Positions 1 to 10,861 of a stretch of 64,000 bases of DNA are shown here, piece after piece. The stretch covers positions 25,508 through 89,507 of the forward strand of contig VCJN01002010.1 of NCBI GenBank assembly GCA_006384855.1, given 5' to 3'. Source of the stretch: Tetraselmis striata (taxonomy: Eukaryota > Chlorophyta > Chlorodendrophyceae > Chlorodendrales > Chlorodendraceae). The notes under the pieces were generated by a model that had not been told where the DNA came from, searched no databases, and saw only the letters and a program-made list of their open reading frames with translations. The position numbers and the translations under genes were made by a program. The first letter of the stretch is position 1. Each line of letters opens with the position of its first letter.

Positions 1-245
1 AGGCGGTAGGTGGTGTTCGTAGGTGCGCGTTTTAATGCAGCCGCCCTAACTGCTGATGATTGTGTAACGCCCCAGCACGCGCATGAAGTACGGGGTCGCC
101 TCACGGTCACCGCCGCTCACCGTTGAATCAAGCGCGGACAGCCGCGCACTCGCATCTGTGTTGCCTGCCGGTGGTGGGTTACATCCACCCCAACTCTCAA
201 CCCCCCCCCCCCCCCCCCCCCCGCCCTCCGCGCGCGGCAGCAGGC

Positions 246-1727
246 ATGCCGGGAGAGGGATGGATATCGAGTGTGTCGAAGGATGGCGTGTACACATGCA
301 AGCACTGCCACGGCATCGTGACGGGTAGTAGTGAAAGGACGGCGCGAGAGCGGCACTTCCGGAAATACCCGAACTGTAGCCACTCGTTGAAGCGTGCGGC
401 TAAGTTGCGCCGCAAGGCCGCCTTATCACAAGCAGCAGCAGCAGGGGCGGCAGCAACAGCAGCAGCAACAGCAGCAACAAGCGCGGCAGCAGGAGTAGCT
501 GCAGCCGTCGGAAACGGCCCGCCGGCGCCGGTCTCGGACGACGGCGGCTCGAAGGTGGACGATGTGATGGGCGTGGGGGAGGACCCCGTTGGCGAAGACG
601 GTATGGACATCGACGCGCCTGCGTGGCCGCCGGCGGGCGTCGAACCCGCGATGAGGGCGTGATATGGAAAGGCGATCCCGGCGACTTCTACATGAAGGTC
701 ATCGCCAAGAAGTTCCGGGGAGTATGGCACTACGGCGTGATAACCGGCGTCGTTACCGAGTGGGTGTTGGAGGACTACGGCGGGGCGACCCAGTGGCGCG
801 CTGTTTTCGAGGACGGTGACATTGTGGACCTTCTGCGTTCAGAGGTGAGTGGGCCCGGCCTGCGTGCTGGTGGCACCACTCAACTGCGGTTGTATGGAAT
901 CACACGCACCCGCCCGGTCGGCGTGGCAGGTTGTGGAGGCTATGGCGGCTGCCCAGGAGCACCCCCCTGTGGATGCGGACGGGGAGGCTCGCTTGGTAAC
1001 CGTCCATCAAGGCGATGACTTGTCCAGTGAATCACGCACCTTGCCCGGCGTGCGTTCAACACAACCCGGCTGGCGGAGGCCAAGCAGAACACTGGCTGCC
1101 ATGGCGTGTGCCATGTGCATGTGGTCCTGGGCTATGTCAGCATGATCAACCTCTTCCCCCTCGCGCCGTTCCACCTGTTTTTTTTTGGCTTGGGAAGGGA
1201 CTTCTGGAGGAAATTTGTCACCGTGCAGGGCCACATTGGATTCCGAGCTATGAAGCAGGAAGACCGGCGCCAAGCTTTAGTCCCGATACCCAGCAACTTT
1301 GAACGCGGGTTGCGCCCTTCGTTTGCAGTGTCCAAGAATCGAAAGGTAACCCCCCCCCCCCCCCCCCCCCGGGCGTGGGCGTGGGCGTGGGCGTGGGCGT
1401 GACGGCATTCCCCTCCATGACTGCAGGGTCAGGCAAGGTGACGGTGCAGTCCGGCTGGGTCATGGAGGACTGCTTGCACCACATGGAAACGTTTTCCATT
1501 CTTAACGCCGGTCCGCTGCTCGAGGAGGCCCGGGTGAAGGCGATCATGACCGAGAAGGAGCTTCGCGTCCCCAGGCGGTGCTTTGGCACATGTACAAGCG
1601 CATGCAAGGAGCTGCGTGGTTCGTCACGCGGTGGGGGTTGCAGAATGTGGTGACGGAGGAGGACGGCCCCGAGCGCAAGGCGCAGGTGGACGCGCTCACT
1701 AGGGAGGGGAGGACTCGATACCCCGCG
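246..1727 (+). CDS. Transposon-like multi-exon gene with zinc finger and Tudor-like module (family unassigned)
   Basis: Reads as at least four exons. Exon 1 (246-844) starts MPGEGWISS and has a short C2HC/BED-like finger (YTCKHCH, then HFRKYPNCSH), an Ala-rich linker, and a Tudor/chromo-like stretch (KKFRGVWHYG ... WRAVFEDGDIVDLL). It ends at a strong gtgagt donor. Exon 2 (930-995) and exon 3 (start uncertain, about 1060; end 1345) follow in phase. Exon 3 carries LFPLAPFHLFFFGLGRDFW, a hydrophobic segment reminiscent of transposase cores. A poly-C intron follows (1346-1449), then exon 4 from 1450. The frame breaks inside exon 1 (about 645-655) and exon 4 (about 1573), each at a short C run. 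Function is inferred as transposon-encoded because the 3' part recurs at 45 kb. The C-terminus runs into the minisatellite and its true end is unclear. Confidence 0.5.
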
Positions 1728-2096
1728 CGGCGCCAAGGCGCGGCGGCCGGGGCAGCGCGGCGCCAAGGCGCGGCGGCCGGGGCAGCGCGGCGCCAAGGCG
1801 CGGCGGCCGGGGCAGCGCGGCGCCAAGGCGCGGCGGCCGGGGCAGCGCGGCGCCAAGGCGCGGCGGCCGGGGCAGCGCGGCGCCAAGGCGCGGCGGCCGG
1901 GGCAGCGCGGCGCCAAGGCGCGGCGGCCGGGGCAGCGCGGCGCCAAGGCGCGGCGGCCGGGGCAGCGCGGCGCCAAGGCGCGGCGGCCGGGGCAGCGCGG
2001 CGCCAAGGCGCGGCGGCCGGGGCAGCGCGGCGCCAAGGCGCGGCGGCCGGGGCAGCGCGGCGCCAAGGCGCGGCGGCCGGGGCAGCGCGGCGCCAA
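1727..2096. repeat. 30-bp minisatellite, about 12 near-identical copies
   Basis: A 30-bp unit (begins CGCGGCGCCAAGGCG, ends CGGCCGGGGCAG) repeats about 12 times without visible divergence. Because 30 is divisible by 3, all frames stay open; in the host gene's frame each unit encodes RRQGAAAGAA. It abuts the C-terminal coding region of the upstream gene and is immediately followed by the dispersed repeat at 2098. The perfect homogeneity implies recent expansion. Confidence 0.95.
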
Positions 2097-2097
2097 G

Positions 2098-2704
2098 ACA
2101 GCGCATACAGCGGAATCGGCGGAAAGGGATGCATTACAAGCTGTGGACGGCAGCCGCTGAAAACTATGCGGTCATGCCGCAACAACCCCAGCACTGGCTT
2201 CTGGATACCTGTGATCTGGCTGACGGCGGCGGGCTGCGGGATGCAGGGCCGCATGACTGAGGTGGCGGTGCTGGTGAGCCCGCAGAGTCTGCATGCGGCG
2301 GAGGCGGCGCAGCCGCATAGGCACTAGACAATGCTCTGAAGCGAGCCCCAATTGTCTGCCCAGCGCCTGCCCCAATGTAACGCACCAGCTTGGCAGCAAT
2401 TGGCAGCTCTTTTGCCCCCCCCCCCCCCCCTCCACCCCACAGACACACTACCAATACCAGTTTCTCATCCCGGCGGGCAGTTGATGCGTATACCCAGGCT
2501 TGTGCGTACGCGGTGCGGGGGGGGGGGGGGGGGGGGGGGGGGAATCACTATAGCTAAGCTAGTGATGTGAGATATGAGTGCAGCAACAGATATTGTGCAA
2601 GATATAATACGATGGCATGCAAGCGGGTCCCCGCTCTTCCACAATCATTGGCCCTGCTCCCTCTTGCCCCGCCCCCGGTGCCCTTTAGCTGCTCTCAGCA
2701 TCCC
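2098..2704 (+). repeat. Dispersed repeat, copy A (matches 45073-45653)
   Basis: From agacagcgcatacagcgg to gctgctctcagcatccc this segment matches 45073-45653 with scattered substitutions and length changes in its poly-C and poly-G runs. In copy B the match begins inside the last coding stretch of a transposon ORF and continues through its 3' flank, so this is probably the 3' end of one transposon family. It holds no convincing gene of its own. Confidence 0.9.
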
Positions 2705-2710
2705 GAGTGG

Positions 2711-3014
2711 GATGGGCGGGGCAGCGGTTGCTACCGAGTGAGGCGTAGCATCGTTTGCAGTAGCAACGCAGCCTTTCCGGTGTGACGCCGCCTGGATGTA
2801 ACCCAGCAGTACGCGCAAAGTGCAAGTGCAAGCTGCTGATGGCGGGGGTCCCGCGCGGGGGGGGGGGGGGGGGGGGGCAGCGGCTGTGGGATAGGCGCGG
2901 CAGCGGTTGCTACAGAGTGAGGCGTCGCATTGTTTGCAGTAGCAACGCAGCCTTTCCGGTTGCATAGTGTGACGCAGCCTGGATGTAACCCAGCAGTACG
3001 CGCAAAGTGCAAGT
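2711..3014. repeat. Direct duplication of a ~115-128 bp unit
   Basis: Two copies (about 2711-2826 and 2887-3014) share gcagcggttgctac, ttgcagtagcaacgcagcc and ggatgtaacccagcagtacg. They are separated by about 60 bases including a poly-G run. Each copy contains the near-palindrome ttgcagtagcaa. No coding signal was recognised. Confidence 0.85.
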
Positions 3015-3057
3015 GTTACACGTCCGTGTGCCCCACCCAATGACATTGCGCCCGACC

Positions 3058-3759
3058 TCACTGACGGCATATCTCGCTCTCCTTCAGCTCCTGGGCCGTC
3101 CGCCGCCTCACCCTGCGCACCCTACCAGCCGCGCGTGCCTTCTCGGAAGCCTCACACACGGCGGCGCGAGTCGCGTCGTGGAACGCGTCCCTGACATGGC
3201 GGAACTCCGCCCTCTTCGTGGCCGTGGTCGGGCAGGGGACTGCCCGCTGATGGGTCGCCATGCATGGGTACTTGGGGCCGCACAAAGCCGGGGTGCCGTC
3301 GCAGCAACACTCCCAGTCCGTCCGTTGGCCGCAGTCCACGCATGACGGGCGTCCGGCCAGGACACGCACATGATAGTGCATGTGGCCGCCTCCCGCCACT
3401 GCTCGTAGTGCTCCGGTCAACATGGCGACGAGCAAGTCGGCATGTCCCGCAGGTGGTTGCGGGGCGGGTGGCGCGAGCGCAGCCTCGCTCGCCTCGACAA
3501 CCCCCTCAGCCCGATCAGTCGCCTCGACCACGGCCTCCTCCGCCTCCCGACGCGGCGCACCAGGCGCATCATCGTCGCCTGGCAGGGCGTCCCCCCCCGC
3601 AACGGCGCCGTCGGCGGTGGCCGACGCCGTCGTGGCGGGGTGTTGTGAGGAGGTGGCCCTAGACATAGGTGGGGCCGGCACCGCCATGTGTTGCTCCACA
3701 TGCGGTGCGGTTCCTGACGCGACAGCTCCGTCGCACCAGTACCGGCGCCGGCACCCCAC
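3058..3759 (-). pseudogene. Cys-rich ORF, possibly a piggyBac-like transposase C-terminus
   Basis: The 233-residue reading frame has an Ala/Pro-rich first half and then a compact cysteine cluster: CVDCGQRTDWECCCDG, ALCGPKYPCMATHQ. The C-x2-C ... C-x-C ... C ... C-x3-H spacing resembles the zinc-binding tail of piggyBac-derived (PGBD) transposases. A basic tail (RAAGRVRRVRRRTAQEL) follows. No catalytic DDD core is visible nearby, so at most this is a fragment. It could also be a chance GC-rich frame, although the clustered cysteines argue against that. Confidence 0.35.
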
Positions 3760-3987
3760 GCACGCCTGCTGGGCTTACCACCAACCGGCATGTTTCCTTT
3801 GGGAGGCGGTTCATCCGCGTCGGAGGTGAGCGGCGGTGCCTGTGTGGGTGTGGATACTGCCCGGCCATTAGGGCTCCCGCCGCCTGTCGCTCCGCCGACC
3901 CACGCCGCGGCGTGTGCTGCGCCCCGCATAGTCGCCTCGAATATAATATACATGACGCGGGGACGGGGGGGGATTCGTGCGTTTCGT

Positions 3988-4314
3988 ATGTCGGCGGAAA
4001 GGCGTGCGAAGCTGCGGCTGGCGAAGGTGGTGGAAGTAAGCGTGGCGGCGTCGGCGGCGTATTACCGTGCGTGCATGCGTGCGCAACCCCGCGGCAGCAA
4101 GCGCCGGACTCGGCGTGTGCCGGCGGCAGAGCTGCGAAGCCATGGACACGGTACGGGATGCCAAGTCTGGCTAAGCAACTGCCGAGGCTGGCGGCTTAAC
4201 CCCCATGTCCGGCGGTTGAGGGACGGAAAGTGCGTAGAAGTTGATCGGCAAAGCGGGCATATAAGCATGGCTGTGCTAGGTTCCTATGAAGTAATGGCGG
4301 TTTGTGCTAAGTAA
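3988..4314 (+). CDS. Unrecognised small basic ORF
   Basis: A 108-residue frame starting MSAERRAKLRLAKV, rich in Arg and Lys in its first half (RGSKRRTRRVPAAEL). I do not recognise it. It follows a region of transposon debris, overlaps no other convincing frame and has no clear promoter. It may be an exon of a decayed mobile element. Confidence 0.2.
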   Translation: MSAERRAKLRLAKVVEVSVAASAAYYRACMRAQPRGSKRRTRRVPAAELRSHGHGTGCQVWLSNCRGWRLNPHVRRLRDGKCVEVDRQSGHISMAVLGSYEVMAVCAK

Positions 4315-4662
4315 TTCGTAGGGGTGGACCATGCAGCGCAGGTAGGGGGCGGTATAAATGAGGCCGGGCACATATACTGCTCCACGAAACGACACTGTCG
4401 CACGTGTAGTTGAATAGACGCCCCCCCCCCCCCCCCCCCCCGCCGGGTCGGCCCGCCGGGTCGGCCCGCCGACCCGCCACGGCATGTAATATTTGTCATG
4501 CATCGCCGGGGTATGTGTGAGTGGATGCCCCGCCGCCACATCCCCCCCCCCCCCCCCACCCCCCCCATTTACACTTGTGCACTCATTAAGTTTGGGCTGG
4601 TTTCGGAGCAGTACATGTACGTATGTATATACATACAATGGAACGTAGGACCTGCGCGGAAA

Positions 4663-5800
4663 GAGGGGGGGCTGGCGGAATGCGTTGGGGGTGCGTAGAG
4701 TAGCGTGTTGGTGAGATTCGGGGTGCATCGGACGCCGGATGCCCATCCACCCAGCGTAAAAGACGCCTACGTAATATTCACACTATATATATTCACACGC
4801 AAATGTGTGAAAACCGGACATTCCGTGCCGGATGGGTGGGAATACGGCGTCCGATGCAGCCAAAACCCCAGCAACACGCTATTCTGTGCACCGCCAATGC
4901 ACTCCGCCAGCACCGCCTCATTCTCTGTCGATTTCGAAAACGCCTTCACATTACCCACCGCTAATTGCAATTGCCACCGTGTAATGTTGTCACGATGTGC
5001 GCACACAACAACACTTACTACCGGTTCCGACGCGGATGGAGGCGAGGCTTGCGGAGTGCGTTGGGGGTGCGTAGAGTAGCGTGCTGCAAATAATTGGGGT
5101 GCATCGGACGCCGGATGCCCACCCACCCGGCGTAAAAGACGCGTAATATTCACACTTTATTAACACACAAATGTGTGAAAACCGGACATTCCGTGCCGGA
5201 TGGGTGGGAATACGGCGTCCGATGCAGCCAAAACCCCAGCAACACGCTATTCTGTGCACCGCCAATGCACTCCGCCAGCACCGCCACATTCTCTGTCGAT
5301 TTCGAAAACGCCTTCACATTGTCCACCGCTAATTGCAATTGCCATCGTGTAATGTTGTCACGATGTGCGCACACAACAACACTTACTACCGGTTCCGACG
5401 CGGATGGAGGCGAGGCTTGCGGAGTGCGTTGGGGGTGCGTAGAGTAGCGTGCTGCAAATAATTGGGGTGCATCGGACGCCGGATGCCCATCCACCCGGCG
5501 TAAAAGACGCGTAATATTCACACTGCTTTATTAACACACAAATGTGTGAAAACCGGACATTCCGTGCCGGATGGGTGGGAATACGGCGTCCGATGCAGCC
5601 AAAACCCCAGCAACACGCTATTCTGTGCACCGCCAATGCACTCCGCCAGCACCGCCACATTCTCTGTCGATTTCGAAAACGCCTTCACATTATCCACCGC
5701 TAATAATTGCAATTGCCACCGTGTAATGTTGTCACGATGTGCGCACACAACAACACTTACTACCGGTTCCGACGCGGATGGAGGCGAGGCTTGCGGAGTG
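4663..5800. repeat. Tandem array, three units of ~368-376 bp, each with a long hairpin
   Basis: The marker gtgcgtagagtagcgtg begins at 4691, 5067 and 5435, so the period is 376 then 368; the third unit decays after about 5800. In unit 2 the arms gcatcggacgccgg...(5101-5131) and ...cggcgtccgatgc (5195-5225) are imperfect inverted complements of about 31 bases around a 63-base loop. The loop contains GCGTAATATTCACAC and a second small hairpin (CACACAAATGTGTG). Frames across the array are repeated shadows and not taken as genes. Confidence 0.93.
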
Positions 5801-5934
5801 CACTTGCGGTGCACAGACTAGCGGGAGACTAGACCCATTGTCGCTTATTTACAAGCACGGGCGGTGCTGCCAGACCTGATCGTCTACGGCCGATATAATA
5901 TTCACACTATATTAACATCGGTGCACACCGCCGC

Positions 5935-5979
5935 ACACCGCCGCACACCGCCGCACACCGCCGCACAACGCTGCGCGCG
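5935..5979. repeat. 9-bp microsatellite (CACCGCCGC-type)
   Basis: Four to five copies of a 9-base unit (caccgccgca) lie just after a TAATATTCACAC motif like those in the adjacent tandem array. The sequence is non-coding as far as can be seen. Confidence 0.8.
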
Positions 5980-6106
5980 CACATTCGTCGCACACATTAT
6001 CCCGGATTCACTCGCCGTATCCATTACGCCGTGCTACTTCAACAATAAACATTGCGAAATTACACCGACACAATGCCGCACCGACTAGCTCTTGACAATA
6101 CGTGCA

Positions 6107-6114
6107 TATAAATA
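6107..6114 (+). promoter_or_regulatory. Candidate TATA box (TATAAATA)
   Basis: TATAAATA lies 156 bases upstream of the ATG at 6270. Two poly-C runs (6206-6228 and 6236-6251) fall between it and the start codon, in what would be the 5' UTR. Confidence 0.4.
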
Positions 6115-6269
6115 GTAGTGGCGCGCTGCTCCTCGCCTCCGATGTGTCGTTGACTGCTGCGGAAGGCGGTCGTCGACTGGGTGTTAGTTTCTCCACCTCG
6201 GCCGCCCCCCCCCCCCCCCCCCCCCCCCGCCCTCCCCCCCCCCCCCCCCCCTTCACCGCTCACAGCGCC

Positions 6270-6558
6270 ATGGCCGACCTCGCCCCCCCGGGCAAAAGTG
6301 GGCGGCGAGCCTTGTTGTCTCGCGTGTCCGCGCCGCCGGCATCGAGGAGGACGAGAAAGACATGAGGAAACCCGTGACAAGGTGGGCGCGCAACAAAACA
6401 CTCCATCCTCCGCATTAGCACGCACCCACTCGTGGCTAACTTGTGCCGCGCGCAGGTTCGTCCGGGAGCGCCGTAAGGCCCACCTCAACGCCAAGGCTTC
6501 CACAGTGCCAGCGGCGCAACTCGTGGTGGCCGAGGAGGCCGCATCCTCAGCCGCTTAA
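6270..6558 (+). CDS. Unrecognised two-exon small gene, frame broken at a C run
   Basis: The start MADLAPP at 6270 runs into a seven-base C run. One base out of step, the frame continues QKWAASLVVSRVRAAG, IEEDEKDMRKPVT to a donor at 6382. The acceptor at 6455 joins in phase to FVRERRKAHLNAKAST and AAQLVVAEEAASSAA with a stop at 6556-6558. The splice phase and charged, low-complexity-free second exon suggest a real gene. I do not recognise the family. Either the run length is a sequencing error or the gene is dead. Confidence 0.4.
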
Positions 6559-6630
6559 AGGCGAAACGATTGTGGCTTGTTGTGGGTGTCTGGGCACAGG
6601 GGGCGTCCCGACGCGAAGGTAAGGAAGCTC

Positions 6631-6822
6631 ATGGCGGCGTCGTCGACGGCACAGCCTCCCGGGGTGGTGAAGACACTGACGGATGACAAGAAGCGGAAGA
6701 GGCCAGTGAAGAAACGCCGAGGTAAGAAACTGACGGTCGCGGAGTCGGAGGCGGAGGCGGAGGCAGCGAGATCGTCGAAGCGGAGGGTCCCCCGGGCACG
6801 CAAGAACAAGAACAAGCAGTAG
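6631..6822 (+). CDS. Unrecognised Lys/Arg-rich small ORF
   Basis: Sixty-three residues starting MAASSTAQPPG. The body is strongly basic (KKRKRPVKKRRGKK, SKRRVPRARKNKNKQ), resembling a nuclear-localisation or nucleic-acid-binding tail. It follows the small gene at 6270-6558 by 72 bases and could be a further exon of it (a gtaagg donor lies at about 6619). No promoter of its own is visible. Confidence 0.3.
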   Translation: MAASSTAQPPGVVKTLTDDKKRKRPVKKRRGKKLTVAESEAEAEAARSSKRRVPRARKNKNKQ

Positions 6823-7543
6823 CCCCCGCCCCCTTTACCCCCCCCCCCCCCCCCCCCCCAGGCGGGAGCGGCTGGCGGCGAGGGGGGGCGGGGGGGGGCG
6901 GGGCGGGCGTGGTCCCCCCGCCCCCGCACCCCCCCCCCCCCCCCGGGCCACATTCCCCGATGGTAGCTGTCGCGAATATTGTAATTCAATCATTCTTCGG
7001 CAAACCGCTGCCTGCCCCCGCCCTCCCCCTCGCGAATATTTATGTAACGTGAGCACTCTTTGGCAAAACATGGCAGCCAAACCGCCCATCTGATGACCTT
7101 TGATCGGACGGCTGGCAGGCCCGTTCAGCAGTACTAGCTATAATGTACGCAAATTCCCCAGTGTTACCAAATACGTACGGCTGCGATTTGCGCTCCCATG
7201 TACTAATAGTCGTAGTTATCCACAGGACGACTAGGGTTCGTACTAGATACCCGGTACCAGCGTAATAAATATATCGCGTACTACCCGGTACTACACGGAC
7301 AACCTTGTACCTTGTACGTCAGTGCCATGTACGCTTCACCGGGCTGGTACGACTACCAGAATGATGACAAAAAGGATTTATCGCCCGCCGGCAATAACGC
7401 CGGATGTACTCGCACGTAACTGGATGGACGTGCCGCCACCAGCAGCAGCCTTCACGGATAAATAATAGTCGCTAGTAGTAGTGCTTCGTCACCTGTATGT
7501 CACATCTGACTCTCACAGTGCGTACCCAAATGCCTATATTCAT
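6823..7543. other. Non-coding stretch with two poly-C runs
   Basis: Holds C runs at 6838-6859 and 6931-6944 and then AT-richer sequence with repeated GTAC/GTACGTAC motifs. No gene, TIR or RNA gene was seen. Confidence 0.5.
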
Positions 7544-8842
7544 TTAGAACCGGTACCCGTCCCCCCCAAGCTGCCATCGGGCAGCTTCTTCGCGTAACGC
7601 GGTCTCGTCGGAATATCGGCCTAATGCCATCACCCCACACTTAAGTACCTCAAACCCCATAAAATGGTCCTCCGCCCACTGCGAGAAGTGGGCGAACATG
7701 GCATGCATGTTATCGAACGAGCCTGTGTCGTCCGCGTATAACTGACCCGGCACCCTTAGTGGTTGTCTTGCCGCTAATGTGTCGGTGAACCCTGGTACAT
7801 CACACCCTAGATGTTCTACCCCATCGAATATATCGTTAATAAATATGTTAAATAGGATGCGGGAAGCGGGGCATCCCTGTCGGAGGCCACGCTCTATGGG
7901 TATGTATGGGGTCTGGTAGTGTTCCCGGGGCAACCCTGGCTCGACCCGTACCATACTATTTATGTATAAAGTTTTAATGAAGGTAAGCATTTGACCCGAG
8001 ACTCCTATGGCTTGTAGTTTAAGGAATAAAAGCTCACGGGGTACGGTGTCATATGCCTTCTTAAAGTCAATAAAACCCGCGTACGTGGGTAGGCCTGCCG
8101 CTTGGCGACGAGCTGCGATATCGAACAAGCTGGCGACTTGCATGCGGCCCTCCGCATTCCGTATAAAACCCGCTTGCCAACGGCGGATTATCCCTTTAGC
8201 TTGGCAGACGTCTTGCAAGCGTTGGGCAATGGCGGTGATAATAAGGAGTTTCATAGCGGCACCCATAATCGAAATACCCCTATAATTGTCCATAACGGTC
8301 GCGTCGCCTTTCTTGGGCACCGATACTATGGCCGAGCTACGCCGCCACTGCTGGGGGATATAGTTCTTAGTCCATATCCCGTTAATTAAGGCCAGCAATG
8401 CCCTGCCAAAATGGCTATTTGTGGCGTATATCGCCAATTTTAAAGCCTCCGCAGTGATCCCATCCTGCCCTGGGCCTTATTAAATATTTTCTAAACGCCT
8501 AAGAGCCTTGACTAGTTCCTCCCAGGATATATGCCCGTTAATCCCGTTTAGTGCGGGGGCAATGGGTGGCGATGTACCGTGGCGGTGTTCCCACGCCGCA
8601 CGGTATATCGCAACCCGCTGTGCCAGAGGGTGGGGGTCACGCAGCAGCTCCCGATGGTGCCGCGCCCAGCAGCACGCATTGATTTCGTCCGGCTCGCTCG
8701 GTATGAAGTACCCCTGATACCGGATCGCGTATTGGCTGGTCGTTCGCGCCCTCAAATGAGCCCTTGCCCTTACGGAGAGAGCGCGCCCTCTTCCAGAACT
8801 CCCGTCTCCACCCTTCTTAAATTCATGAGCCGCTTTTTGCAC
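7544..8842 (-). pseudogene. Non-LTR retrotransposon reverse transcriptase, decayed
   Basis: Reading leftwards, an upstream linker (QKAAHEFKKGG ... LRDPHPLAQRVAIYRAAW) leads into an RT domain. Visible motifs are YRGISIMGAAMKLL, FIDFKKAYDTVP (motif A, first Asp), GLRQGCPASRILFN (motif B) and LYADDTGSFDN (motif C, catalytic DD), then KCGVMALG. One in-frame TAA (about 8478-8480) separates linker from RT, and the frame ends soon after motif D at 7544, so the thumb and 3' end are missing. The upstream portion of the same element probably continues at 8989-9200 and, beyond the copia insertion, at 15328-15430. Confidence 0.85.
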
Positions 8843-8988
8843 GGCCCGCTCCCTCTCGCGGCGGCGGTTATTACGTACTAGTGTCCGGACCCTATGCCGT
8901 GCAGCAACATAATGTGCCGACGCTCAAGCGGCATCCAGAGGCCCCCTAGTCCCCCGGCACGCCATATATAAAGGCCATGCGCCGACGA

Positions 8989-9200
8989 TTAATCGCACCT
9001 AGGATAGACCGTTGCAGCCGCGGCCCTAGGCAGCGACGCCTGGGTTTGGTAAGAACCCCTACGTACCCCATATTGCCTGGATAAAGTGGTCGGCGCCGGT
9101 GTCCAGGGATCTCCCCCTCCCGAGGGCCCGCCGTCTACAGGTGGGTCATCTAGAGGGGTGAGCACCGCGAACGGATTAGCGGTGACAAAATCGTGGAACG
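8989..9200 (-). pseudogene. N-terminal fragment of the non-LTR element, interrupted by the copia insertion
   Basis: The frame FHDFVTANPFAVL, TPLDDPPVDGGPSGGG ends abruptly at the LTR boundary at 9201. The same frame resumes on the other side of the LTR element (15328 onward, SPSEWPKPF) once one copy of the target duplication is removed. This shows the copia element landed in coding sequence of an older element. Confidence 0.55.
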
Positions 9201-9485
9201 TGTCATGCGCATAACATGGTGCGTCCTGCCTGAGTCGCATGTGGTGGTGCACCAGGTGCCGGAGGCTCTGCTAGGTGAGACCGAAGAAGTGATTACAAGG
9301 CTAGCAGCCCCTCACTGATGAGGGCTGAGCAGCCGGAGCTGGAGGACTACTGGTGGTGCGTACAACGCGCACATGGTCTTGATGTAGTCCTCGTATGCGC
9401 GCTCCAGCGCGCGCTTCTCCGCAGCGACTAAGCGCAATAGCATTGTAATATCAAACACACTGATTGTCAGACCTCAGTTGTCAAC
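9201..9485 (-). repeat. 3' LTR of the copia-like element
   Basis: Begins TGTCATGCGCATAAC and ends TTGTCAAC. It matches 14985-15327 across nearly its full length with scattered substitutions and lacks the TAATG-rich stretch found in the other LTR. The flank is GGAACG, identical to the sequence following the opposite LTR. Confidence 0.9.
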
Positions 9486-10861
9486 ACCCCCACTCAATGC
9501 TGCAGCGCCCCAGCCCATAGCCCTGCGCGCATGTCTGTGCACGGCCACTCTGGGAAGTGGTTTGGTGAGCATGTCTGCAACCATCTCAGATGTGGGCAGG
9601 TATCCGATCTGGATTGTGCCCCAGAAAATTCTTTCCTTGACAAAAAGATATCTGATGTCGATGTGCTTAGTCATGTCACTGACGATGGAATTGTGACAGT
9701 ATTTGATGGTGCTCTGGTTGTCTTGATGGATGTAGACCGGCTCGGCTGACACGCTGGTCGTATTACGATCAAGCAGCTCTCCCATCAGTTGGCGGAGATG
9801 TAGGGCATCCTCCACAGCGAGGCTGAGAGAGTAATACTCTGCCTCACAAGTAGAGGTGGACGACTGGCTGAAGTCTGGATTTCCAGCTAACAGCGCCGTG
9901 ATCACCTAGAAAGAAGAGGTAGCAGACCTGGAGCGGCGAGATTCCAAATCCCCAGCATGGTCAGCATCTGCATAGCATATGAGCTGGAGACTGGCCGGTG
10001 ACCCCCCAAGGTTTAGGCCATGTGACTGCGTGCCTTTGAGATAACGGAGGACCTTTTTCATAGCAGTCAGGTGCATCTGACATGGTGCTTTCTGCACCTG
10101 GCCCAGAATGCTGAGAGCAGCACTGATGTCATGTTTGGTGTTGCAGCCGACATACAAGAGGCTGCCCATCAAGGACCGGTAAGTTTCACGACCCTCCACT
10201 CCAAGTGCAGGTGACGGCGGCGCTGAATCGGGAAGGTGATTCTTGTAGTCAGTGGCCATGGGGAGTGCAGAGGGGTAGCAGTCCTCCATTCCAAACTGAC
10301 GAAGAATATCGCCAATGTATTTCGACTGATCCATGGTGATAGTCCGCTTGGCTCTGTCCCTGGCAATGTGCATGCCCAAAAGCCACGGCAAATCCGTGAC
10401 GGTAACCTGGAAGCGATGACTGATCTGCTGCTTGAAGTGGGTAGCCCACTTTACAGAGGTCGACGTAAAAGGCATATCATCCACGTACAACCCCAACATA
10501 GAAAATATTCCATCTTGATAGCAGTAGTACAGACATGGATCTTTACTGCACTGCTTCCACCCGGTCTGTAGCAGCCACCCACTGATCAGTTTGTTCCAAT
10601 TCCGAGGGGATTGCTTGAGGCCATACAGCGACTTTATCAGTCTGAGTACCCGCTTTGTGCCATCATGAAATCACTCATGTTGGCGCATGTATACCTCTTC
10701 ATCCAAATCGGAATGAAGGAACGCCGTGTCCACATTTAGTTGGTTTAGTTCCATGTCTAGGGCAGCAGCGATGGCGAGCATAACCTGGAGACTGGCCTAA
10801 CGAATCACATGTGAGAATCAATGTCTCTGTGAAGCCAATACCGGCCTTCTGACTGCAACAC
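9486..10861 (-). pseudogene. Copia RT C-terminal half and RNase H
   Basis: 10499-9906 encodes LGLYVDDMPFTSTS (RT motif C, YVDD), DLPWLLGMHIARD, and the copia block GSLLYVGCNTKHDISAAL, then YADADHAGD (RNase H start). After a stop at about 9906 the frame continues with STCEAEYYSLSLAVEDAL, IHQDNQSTIKYCHN and MTKHIDIRYLFVKE, the canonical copia RNase H motifs, ending near 9474. Between 10862 and 10500 the RT palm (motifs A and B) is present only in broken frames. Reverse transcription would not be possible from this copy. Confidence 0.85.

Noticed and set aside
618..650. tRNA B-box-like GGGTTCGACGCCC on the minus strand
   Set aside because: No A box or cloverleaf could be formed around it, and it lies in a coding exon.
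1248..2096. Long minus- and plus-strand frames over the minisatellite
   Set aside because: Any frame across a 30-bp repeat stays open. Only the frame continuing from the upstream exon was considered.
1727..2096. CRISPR-like array
   Set aside because: There are no variable spacers, the units are contiguous and identical, and the DNA is eukaryotic.
4663..5800. Repeated 90-128 residue frames in the tandem units as a gene family
   Set aside because: The same frames occur on both strands, are opened by the repeat itself and have no start context or domain.
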